DNA of 64,000 bases from Apostichopus japonicus (Eukaryota > Echinodermata > Holothuroidea > Aspidochirotida > Stichopodidae): positions 4,550,501 through 4,614,500 of the forward strand of contig NC_092569.1 of NCBI RefSeq assembly GCF_037975245.1, read 5' to 3'. Below are positions 12,181 through 22,020 of this stretch, piece after piece. Every line of letters begins with the position of its first letter. Within the stretch, counting starts at the first letter, position 1. A program made the position numbers and the translations under genes. The notes under the pieces are model-generated. The model was given only the letters and a program-made list of their open reading frames with translations, did not search any database and was not told the origin of the DNA.

Positions 12181-13434
12181 ATATGGAACATGATATGTTA
12201 ATAAGTATCATTGCAATAGGAGGCGACCTCAAAAGTGACTTTAATTTGTAGGCTTATCTAGTATAGGAACTCCCTGTATAACACAGCCTTAAACTTATAC
12301 ATATGGACAAATATATATGAACAAAAGCAAAACATAACACAACAATAAACTAACAAAAACAATGCAAAAGATGGAAATATTGGTAATAGTCATTAATTTC
12401 TCAAATAGCTATTTTTCTTCTGAAAGATGAAACAGTGCTATAATGTTTAATATCCTTTGGCAATGCAGTGTTCCAGAGAGAATTTGCACGAATTCTCAAA
12501 CAATGTTTGGCAGCATTAGTTCTAACACGAAGTGTGAAGGTTATCAGCTGACCTATTGTTATAATTGTGGATTTCGTAATTGTAGGTGAAGAAATTTGGG
12601 AAGAAATTTGCTGGGAGTAGATTATGAACCAAGCGGTAAGCAAAGGTAGCTATCGACAAGTATAAGATCAACAAAATTGAGCAAATTCTGAAAAGAATAC
12701 AACCTACTAGCATGTTCAGCATACATGTTTAGCATGTGATATGTAAAGAATTGCCTCGAGCCCTTTGAAGAGAGTATTAATTTGCATGCGACAGAGCAGA
12801 CAATTAAGTAGTATGTCAACTGTGGTAAAATTTTATATAGGCCTAAGACGCAAAGAACGAAGAAAACTTCTTGGGAGGGAATTTTTCATCTTTGCCAGAG
12901 ACTATATAGCAGCTGAATCGTAGTACGAATATACAACAGCACGAGTACAATTAGAATTCCCCATTGAATGAGTACGAGTATACATCATTATGTACTAAAG
13001 TATATATATACTGCTTTAACAGGGACTTTCCATAAAAAAAAATCTGCTTTTTTTTTTGGCGTAGGCTACGTCCTTTTTTTTGTGGAGATTTCTTTACTTG
13101 GGTTTGTAGTTAGTTCTCAGGCTCACGATACCCTACCATCACTCGAGTTTCATGTGGGATCCTATGGAACCTAAACTTCGTCGTGACAAATAGGCCTAAT
13201 GGTAGCAATTTTTTGGGCGATCTTAACCCAAAATGCTTCCAACCCACGTAGCCTACTTGGTGGCCTAAATCGGGCTGTAGATTCGTACGTTCTGGGATAC
13301 CGTACTGTTTTAATAGTACTCGATAAGTGCGTTATAAAAGTTAAAAACTATATCACAGGAATGAAACCATAAACACATTGAACAGTGTTGTTCCTTCACG
13401 GTTCCGAAGGACCCCAGACGCACCCAGTGCCCGC

Positions 13435-14225
13435 CAAGGGCGGCGGAAGCACTTTTAATCTGGGGGGGCACCAACGTCGAAGGGCACTTTGCAGAAATTC
13501 GATTGGACTGATGCAGCCTGATATTTAGTACCCTTTATAACTCTAACTTCTATCCCTCCATCAACGCCCCCCCCCCCCCCCAAAGGAAACAATGCATACT
13601 AGCACTGCAATATCTAATGTGCAAATTGGGAACCAAGGAACAAGTTTTCTTTCGAGACAAAACGAGGTGAAATCATTATAAAGTCCAAGTCCCTGCACAC
13701 GCGATCGATACATGCATGAAAGCAAATGAAATATGTCAAAATACGAAAGGATGGGGTAGGTTAAGGGATATTAAAACTATACTCATTATTCATAGTAGGC
13801 TATAAATGGTTTCTGCTTATTACAAAGTCACAATGTAAAATAGCAAGGCATTTTTGAAATGCAATATGGAAGGGTAATAACACGGCAAATGATTGTATGT
13901 TATTGGCATGTGATTTAATAACCGACGCATGCCTATATGATATGCAAATTAATATGTAAGACGCGCGCGGAGCGCGCGAAAAATTTTGGTTATATTTTTC
14001 GGGCACGTCGTTACAGCCCCCCCCCCCCCCCAATCCAATTGGGCTCCTACGCCTATGGTAGTAAACATTTAAAACTTCCCGAAATATTTCATTCGACGTG
14101 GGTTTCGCTTTGTAAACTCTTTTTTTAATTAGAAATTTGTATGTAGAAAAAGGGCACATTTTTGACCTGAGGAAAAGTGGGGGGGGCACGTGCCCCCTGT
14201 GCCCCCCCCGGTTCCGCCGCCCTTG
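13435..14225. mobile_element. hAT-like MITE, 791 bp, with 8-bp target duplication
   Basis: Starts CAAGGGCGGCGGAA and ends TTCCGCCGCCCTTG (14-bp perfect TIR), flanked by GTGCCCGC on both sides (13427-13434 and 14226-14233). Internal poly-C/poly-G runs. A 153-residue open stretch on the minus strand is low-complexity and not a transposase. Confidence 0.92.
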
Positions 14226-15061
14226 GTGCCCGCCCTCGTGAGCGGATCTATTATAGGCCAATGGTAAAACGAAACTAAACGTAGAAAAGAAAACAGGTCA
14301 GAACGCTTGTTCTAGGAAGTCCCTCCTGTAACCCCGCCCCCTTCTCCGCAACCCCGCCCCCACTCAACACCGACTTTTATATAGGGTATGAATAATTCAT
14401 GTATAGATATGCCAGGCATGGAGACAAACACGACACATATAGATTAAAATTAAACGAATAGATTAGTATATGGTTAATTTGTAGTTTATTAAAATTCTCT
14501 TTGAGACGGTTCATAATAGTAATTAAAATGAATATCATTTTTTTCAACGAATGTTTCTATACACAATGTCAAACTGATTCAGTCTAATGATTCTTAAAAT
14601 TTCACTTAAATTTATTGTAATTATATATAAATCAGTTCCTGTAAACTTAAAACAGTAAATTATATCACGGTTGTTAAAAAAAAAAATTGTATATAGACTA
14701 CGTCACCCAACCACGTGAATCTGACCATTTGAAATAATGAAGCATAATATTTCGTCAAGAATTGCGAAGATGTTTTCTGATTCACAGAATCAATTTCTTC
14801 CAAACGGACATACTCAGTCTTTCACATACCTTCGTCCATCTTGCCCACATTTAGTAATAAAAAAATCCCGATTGAACCATTTAACGTATGAAGGTAAAGC
14901 GAATATAAAGGGACCAAAGAAAGATATAACCGATAAGGTATGGTAAGTTTAATAGGATTAGCGCCTAAGGCTATTCGGTGTTTGGTGCGCATGCCCATGC
15001 CTAAACGTCCATACCAGACTCCAGTTGGTGTTCGCACATGGGGATATATGCTTCTAGCGCG

Positions 15062-15226
15062 TCACACGGGAAATCCCCAGAAAGTTGATGGTTTGCCGTT
15101 AGCGTCTCTTTGACGTTTAACGAAAGACGTAAAGGAAGACGCACAATTACCAATGAAGAAATCTGCTTCACCAAGTATCATTAGATCCATTTGAGGTAGA
15201 AGAGGGTCCAAATGATGAACTTTGAC
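15062..15226 (-). CDS. POFUT1: pofut1-B exon 7 (C-terminus)
   Basis: 165 nt including TGA. Encodes [32 protein letters not shown] and [11 protein letters not shown]. By eye 49 of 54 residues and about 146 of 165 bases match exon 7 of A, far more than any other exon. Acceptor TTGCACAG. Confidence 0.95.
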   Translation of the reverse strand, partial: VKVHHLDPLLPQMDLMILGEADFFIGNCASSFTSFVKRQRDANGKPSTFWGFPV

Positions 15227-18200
15227 CTGTGCAATAAAAAAGAACACGATTTTTTTGACAATTACGATTTCTTTGAAGAGCATGTTATTTCTAGCGAGAA
15301 AAACCCCCGTGCAGCTAACCCTTACGTTTATCTGAATGAAAACTTCTCAGCAGCTGCGACCTCTTCGGGGACCCCGGCAGAGGTCTGAGACGGAATGTGG
15401 TGTGGGGAGGGGGTGGGTAGCGGGGGTAGGGAGAATAGTTCAGTGGTGCGGAGATTGCCAAAAACCGCGAGAAAGTCACTGCTGTTTAATTTACAAAGGA
15501 CTTGGCCGCTTGCTCCGCCCCCCCCCCCCAACCGTCTCCCTCGGCTGTTGGGATCATAATATGGCTATACTAACTTATAGTGGAGACCCCCTGACTTGTA
15601 ACGCTATATAGCTCGTATACGTATATACAATACATGGATAAAGTGTGAAGCTTATTAGTCTAGTTATGTAATTTACGTAAGATATCGAGGGAGAAAAAGA
15701 GCAAAATCACTGATATTATGATAAGATTATTCGCCTTCCTTAAATTCCTCTGCAACCTTACTTTGTTACCAGCAACAACAAAAAAGAATTATGAAACTTT
15801 ATGGCATGCAGTAACCGTAGATTTTGTCTTAATTATTATTCAGGCGCGGATCTATAAGGTGTGTGGGGGTGTACACCCCTCCCTTTTCAGCCCCACAAAA
15901 TATATTAAACGTATTAATAAGCACAACCTTGCGAGAAAATTTAACTATATAGAACTCATTTATACTCTATATAAATGTTTCAATTTGTTTCCATGGGATG
16001 ACCTCTAGTCTCTCTACATGGAAGTCGGCTTCAAGGACCTCACGCCCCCCCCCCCTCCCAGGTTCCCCCACAATCCTTTTTAATATCCTGGATCAGCCGC
16101 CTGTATTGTTTGTTTTTGTTGTAATTACCATATAATGCTTTTGTATATGTCCTGCAGAATGACAACAAATGATAACAATACCTAGAAGCCTAGACTTACC
16201 CCAAGTGGTTTTAACGCCGTATTGAGTTCATGAGAATATGACAACTTATCTGTTGCAATAAATAGATGTTGTAGGGAATGTTTCACCACAGCTTCTTTAG
16301 TAAGGTTTACTATATGTTCTACTGTGGGATAACACATATTTTCAAATACGTGCTCTCCTGGTGCCAAACACTGTGTAGAAGCCATGACTCCTTCAGAACC
16401 AAGGGTAGTCCGACAACAAACAACCTGAAATAAAAAGAAACATATATATTAATCAATCGGATACATAGAAAGCCATAGCGCCATCTAACCTTGTTAATAC
16501 AAAGAATATATTGATAGTTTGTTGTGTCGGTGTCATATTAGATGTTCATTAATACCCCCACCCCACTGCAACTAACTACACCAGACCCCATCCCAACCAG
16601 TCACCACCCATCACCCCAGCACCACCAACATACAAGAAGGTCTGCTATGCAGTATGTAGTCTAGTGCGTTTCATTAACATACCGTAAATGCAGTGGGGTC
16701 GAGGGTCAGCTCGACCGCCGGGGACATATATAATATGGCACCAATCCTATTAATTAATTCTTCATATTTCCTTCAATTTATAATATTAATGAGAGTAAAT
16801 TAACCTTCATCCCATATTAGCCTAATCTCTCTAATTAACCCCAAACTGTTGATGCTTTATCCACCGACACCCTACCACCCCCACCCCCCCCCCCCCCACC
16901 AGCACCACCCTTCCCTCACTCTAGTTAGGTCTGGATATGCATCGTGTTTCCTCTCGGTCATTAACTTAATGAACACCCTCTGTTTTTTTCTAGTCTAGTG
17001 TACTGTCCCTCATATGTAGATGTTTATTGTAATTTGGTATACACCACACACCTGTATTGACTTTCATGTCAATGTGAGAGAATTGAATTGAATTTAATAA
17101 GTTTATGCAGTCAAAAAATCAAAACACATCTTACCCAATCAGGACCCGTTCTGAGATGTATCCCAAGAAATGTTTCTCCGTTGAACATCCTAGATATTTC
17201 ATGTTCAGCGTAGGCAAATATATTAGGATTCCATTGTAAGTATCTTTGAATCTGTCTGTTTCCTGGTTGCATTGGATACGGTGCAGGAGGGAAACGAAAA
17301 ACTATCACCGGATGCTCCGAAACTGGATATCTGTTTAGATGAAAAAAATTATATCCAAGTCGTTAAAAGACCACAATTGGAAGCTACAGCATCAAATCTT
17401 CCAAATCACACTATGCGTATGTACTTATTATGTGATAAGGTAGCATACGCCCATTAAAAAGCCCCATTGACTTACACACTAAATCACAAAAGTAATGTGG
17501 GCTCTAAGTCTAGATTGAAGTTTTCATTAGATAAACGCTACCCATCACCGAATAGCTGACGAGTTGGCCTTTCATGGCACCATCAATTTTCCGTACCATG
17601 ACTATGCAGATTTTTTGCTACGAGAGCCTGAAGTTTTCGTCACTTGTAAACAAACCTCTTTACTCAGTCGTAAACAACTATCGTAGGCTGCTCCTGGGAT
17701 GGCTAAACTGGTCTAAAATTGCCTCAATTTACCCAATTGGTCAAATGTTTGTAAGTGACACTTACTATTTATCAGCGAAAGGGCTCTTTTTTTTTTACTC
17801 AAAACGAGTACGGTAACTTATGAAAAACAATATTTCCATGTCTTTCGCAAATCTGTGAAGGTACCTGCCCTCTTTGCCTCGGTTGTATATACCTGAGCCT
17901 AACCTGCTTTGCATATAGGAATCGGGTCGACAGTTGTTACTGTACAGCTAATTATGTTGGGACAACTGTATATACGTGACGAAAGGTTATTTGGTGGCAA
18001 GAAAAATTTAATTGTGATATTAATTTGAGATATCATATATAAATACTCGTCAAATTTGTTAAAACTGCTTATAAAATTAGCGAGCGTAACGCGTAATATT
18101 GCTTTACTATCAATTATTCTTACCTTTCATTCCATTTCGTCGTCAGTTCCATGGTCCTCTTTTCATTGGTTATGTCAGCATGAACACCAATGTTATATTT

Positions 18201-20577
18201 CTCGTGGTCATCAAAATCGATATTTAACTCATCCCAAAATGGTTTTAATGGAGTACCTGGGAATAAAAACCAAAACACATGTAGCAGAGATATGGAAGAT
18301 TATGAACCGACTAATGGTCACCGTAAGTAACTCAAGAGTTGCAACAAACATGCTATACTCATGTGCACCCTCAAAAGATTTCCCTCCTGAATTCGTTGAA
18401 ACAACTTAGTTGTCCATGCATTGTAATTCATCGATCAATGGGAACATTTTAGAATGTCAATTGCAACCTCTAAAAGACATCTTTACAATATAATATATAT
18501 AAAAAATGGGTTACCTATTTTAATGACCTGTCCAGTTAGTTCTCTCGATTTTTTTAAATTCGCAAATTTACAATTCTCTACATCTGTCCATCTGACTTTA
18601 CATCATGTTTCGGTTTTATGTAAATGCAAATGCTTGTAAAGAAATTTCATTTTCCCTTAGATATATGCCAGTTACCATGATGAAAGAAAAGCATACTGAA
18701 AGTAAAAAAAAAACGAAAATGTGAAAATAAAAAAACCAAATGTTCATCATTCTTACAAACTCACCTACTTTCATATTACATTCATGTGGTGATGTTGGTT
18801 CCATCCCACAATACCCCACTCTCTTTCCCGGTGGCCATTTATCAACCCCAAAATTTTCTAAAAATTCCTCCATGGTTATGACCCTATGTAATTCTTCAAA
18901 AGGTTCAACGAGAAACCATTCTGTAAAAGGTACATTTTTCTGCAAAAGAAGAATAAAAGAGGAATAATTTGAGAATTTGAATTTTTCATCTCCCTGTTTT
19001 AAATTTGTCGAGAAAAAGCTGGATATCTGCATGCACACCCTCCAGCTATCCTATATACCTCCAAGAAATTCCGGAACCTTACCCAATAAGATCTTGGAGA
19101 AATGTGTGTCCCTCACAATGAGAAGTCTTTATCCGGCGCCTCCCCCGCCCCCTCCACACCCAACACAAAACACACACTCACGGACAGTTACATACACAGA
19201 GACAAAAGAGAACCTTTGCTATATATATATATATATGTTCTGCAATCTGACGTACAACATTTCAGTCATTCGTCTTTAAAAATTATAGAAATCATATCTC
19301 GTAATATGTAAAATTGTACATGACAGCAGCGTATATACAGTTTTGCCAAAATGTGGTGCAGGTTATTAGTTGTCATTGTGAAGGGTGGCGGGGAGTGTTC
19401 CCCCCCCCCACCCCAAATTTTGTGGAAATGTATTTTTTTTTCTGCCAGCAGGCCCCCTAGAAAAGTATCCACCCACCCCCTCCCTCTAATGATACTAACT
19501 TTGACCCTGAAAGGAGGTAAAACTAGGGTCCTGTCTATGGATTTAGCGAAGGCGAGAGTGCCAATTAAATACTCCACTTGGTTACCAAAGTTTCCTGCGA
19601 AAATATAAACAGAGAAGGAAACAAATTAGAGGAACGAAAAGAAAAGAAGGGGGGGGGGGGAACGAAACGAAAGAGAAGGAAGTAGACGAAACAACCCAAC
19701 ACGAGACACTACACAAGACGACCCGAGACGACCCGAAACGACACTGAATGTTAAGAGACGAACTCGAGGTGACTAAGAAGAAACGGAAAGTACGTGATAT
19801 TGGCTACTTAGTAAATAAGCAATTGTATAGTATTTGAACCAGAAATGCGTCGCCCAGACACTTAGGCTTATATCATCTGAACCCATCCTGATCCCACCAA
19901 GTTCACTACTACCACCTCCCCAACGAGGGGCACGACCAACTTCCTCCTGTGAGGGGGTGGAGGTGGGGTTAAGCCGTTAAGATGTCCAGGGGAGGGGTAT
20001 GAGAAATTTTGGTTGAACGGAGGGTGCTTAGATGCAATATTGTGCTATATTTTTTGCAACTATTTGATAGGATGATGAAGACTTCTCGAATGTTTAGGTT
20101 ATACCTCATATACATGTTCTATATGATATGTTATGTTCCTATATGAACTTTTGTAATATTGTGCCTGTCAGTTGTGGGGGGGGGGGGGGAACTGACCCCT
20201 ACTAAGTTTTTTTTTCCGGTGGGTGGGGAGGGGGAAAGTCCCCAGACGTAAACGTGGTTGCACCCCTGCTCCCCACCGATTCACAAAAATCACCATAATG
20301 TATATTTGTTGAAGGCATGTATAGCATGTAATATAGTAAGTAGCAAGAGATCAAGCTTACCCATGCATGGGCAGAACATAACATAACCATTGGTATCCCA
20401 CGTGGGTCTGGTACTGGTTGTAGATAACTCAGTTACATCTGCATAAGACAGACTGACGGGTGGAAGTGTATCTACCACAAACTGTTCGTTGGGTGAGTTC
20501 AAAACTTCTTGACCGCTCATCAAAATACAGATCCAGTGGAGGAAGAACCCGTTGCTTTGTGCAGGTATGAAGCGCAT
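15062..20577 (-). CDS. POFUT1: GDP-fucose protein O-fucosyltransferase 1, paralogue B (7 exons)
   Basis: Exons (minus strand): 20577-20361, 19594-19500, 18939-18765, 18256-18124, 17330-17135, 16424-16200, 15226-15062; 401 aa. Exons 2, 3, 4, 6 and 7 have exactly the lengths of those in paralogue A (95, 175, 133, 225, 165). Exon 5 is one codon shorter and exon 1 is 15 codons longer. Family blocks seen: CPCMG (to 73), [39 protein letters not shown] (265-272), [17 protein letters not shown]. Oddities: GRFGNQ is GNFGNQ (Asn at 74); there is an NLT glycosylation sequon at about residue 312; the N-terminal hydrophobic stretch [10 protein letters not shown] is short for a signal peptide; the C-terminus WGFPV lacks an ER-retention signal. 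Outside the last exon it is much more divergent from A. Role by family: ER protein O-fucosylation. Activity is uncertain because of the Arg-to-Asn change. Frame fully open. Confidence 0.91.
15841..16103. mobile_element. Possible hAT-like MITE in pofut1-B intron 6
   Basis: Begins CAGGCGCGGATC and ends GATCAGCCGCCTG, imperfect inverted ends that resemble the CAGGGGCGGATCCAGG type. The flanking 8-mers TTATTATT and TATTGTTT do not match well. Contains GGGGGTGTACACCC and a run of C. Confidence 0.5.
16200..16424 (-). CDS. POFUT1: pofut1-B exon 6
   Basis: 225 nt, 75 codons (273-347). Encodes [20 protein letters not shown] and [15 protein letters not shown]. By my count 40 of 75 residues match A. 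It begins VVCC where A has ISTC. Acceptor TATTTCAG, donor GTAAGT. Confidence 0.92.
17135..17330 (-). CDS. POFUT1: pofut1-B exon 5 (catalytic HLRTG block)
   Basis: 196 nt, codons 207-272. Encodes [27 protein letters not shown] and [12 protein letters not shown]; the catalytic Arg is kept. One codon shorter than in A near FNGETF. Acceptor TAAACAG, donor GTAAGA. Confidence 0.92.
18124..18256 (-). CDS. POFUT1: pofut1-B exon 4
   Basis: 133 nt. Encodes [20 protein letters not shown] and [18 protein letters not shown]. Acceptor TTCCCAG, donor GTAAGA. This is among the least conserved exons relative to A. Confidence 0.9.
18765..18939 (-). CDS. POFUT1: pofut1-B exon 3
   Basis: 175 nt. Encodes [28 protein letters not shown] and KRVGYCG, then CNMKV. 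Acceptor TTTTGCAG, donor GTGAGT. Same length and phase as the exon in A. Confidence 0.92.
19500..19594 (-). CDS. POFUT1: pofut1-B exon 2 (altered GDP-fucose loop)
   Basis: 95 nt, codons 73-104. Encodes [19 protein letters not shown] and [13 protein letters not shown]. The Arg of the family motif GRFGNQ is replaced by Asn (codon AAC). Acceptor TTCGCAG, donor GTTAGT. Confidence 0.9.
20361..20577 (-). CDS. POFUT1: pofut1-B exon 1
   Basis: 217 nt, residues 1-72 plus one base. ATG at 20577 with a favourable ACC before it. The segment before the conserved [13 protein letters not shown] is 15 residues longer than in A and not alignable. Donor GTAAGC, phase 1 as in A. Confidence 0.85.
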
Positions 20578-20707
20578 GGTAAGTGCGTATATATAAACCT
20601 CTGCCTAAAATGTGAAAGAAGACGATGGATTTGTTTTATTTAAGTTTTCAATTTTTATATAATTCGCATTCCTGTATTCCTTCATATAGCCACTCCCTCT
20701 CATCTCA

Positions 20708-21453
20708 CCAGGAGCTGCTACTCTAACCCTGATCTCACCATCCTCTCTGTGTACTGTATAATTTATGCATGCTCTATTCATTGTTTCTACGGTCCAAGTT
20801 AAGTGTCTGCCCGTAAGACTCTTTTGAATTTGGACAAGTCTGTATGCGTTTCAGTGAGAAAGGTCCCAGAGGCCTTTCAAGAGATCCTGCTAGGCTCGAA
20901 ACGTTGCAGTATTTCTCGGGTCAGGGTTAGGGTTAAACCTAGGAGTTAACCCTAGCCCTGGGGTTTACCCGGTCCACAGGTTACGTCATTCATTGGGCTG
21001 TATCATGCATGATGACATTGCTCGACATACAGTTTTCTTGAGAAATACTGTCACGTGAGGATTGGCTGCTCATATCGTGACTAAAATGAATATGCATGAT
21101 ATAACATTGTATGATTAAATATTGTAAAAGAAAATAATTCTACATAGTGTGCTAAAACTGTAAATTTGATAATCACCCCGATGAAGTGTAAGTAACAAAG
21201 CTATATTGTTGTAAAATATACCGCAAACATTTCAATAACAGCTAAAAGTGAAAAAGACCGTATTTCAATATGCGGGTATATATAACCGATGGTTTGGAAC
21301 CAGCCAGGCATAATAGACAGCTACCTGGCCTCTGTCTGCAGTAGGCTATACGCAATCATGTCTTTGTACTCTGGTTTACAACTGTATCAGCATTACATTT
21401 GCAAGTAAATATATGTATTGTTTAACCAGGGAGTTAGAGTAGCAGCTCCCTGG
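20708..21453. mobile_element. Inverted-repeat element just upstream of pofut1-B
   Basis: The left end CCAGGAGCTGCTACTCTAAC is the inverse of GTTAGAGTAGCAGCTCCCTGG at the right end, with one indel. The right end itself sits in a hairpin (GTTTAACCAGGGAG..CTCCCTGGTTTAAC). Inside are CAGTATTTCTC/GAGAAATACTG and TTAGGGTTAA..TTAACCCTA inverted pairs. No clear target duplication. No coding capacity. Confidence 0.65.
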
Positions 21454-21767
21454 TTTAACTGGATCACGTTGATATGTTTGCGCAGTGAATAATATGCTTA
21501 GATTGACATGCGCGAAATGTCAATATTATAACAACCTAACTTTAAACAGCTCCTTTAATTTAATATAATGGTCGTGGACGTAGTATTGGTCGTTTAGAAC
21601 AATGTAGGTGTTAACAGCACAGTTTGCATGCTGAGCTTTTCATTCAACTTAGTGGAAACAGTGATAGAACTACATGACCACCCACGAAAATCGGTATAGA
21701 CCTACAGTATTAGGAATTAATTAGGCTTTGACGATGAGCATAATGTATACATGTTTAGGGTTTCCGC

Positions 21768-22020
<253 letters not shown>

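Larger units (their letters stand above)
10294..15061. other. Spacer between pofut1-A start and pofut1-B stop
   Basis: Upstream region of pofut1-A. No coding exon supported. It contains two hAT-like MITEs (11794-12180, 13435-14225). The rest, including 12189-13434 and 14226-15061, is AT-rich with no recognised feature. A minus-strand AATAAA at 14490-14485 could end pofut1-B transcripts. Confidence 0.6.

Noticed and set aside
13800-14261. 153-residue minus-strand open frame
   Set aside because: It overlaps the right half of a hAT-like MITE and its TIR; Gly/His/Arg runs come from G/C homopolymers.
20588-20597. TATATATA just upstream of the pofut1-B ATG as a TATA box
   Set aside because: Only about 12-20 nt from the start codon, which leaves no room for a transcription start in the usual place.
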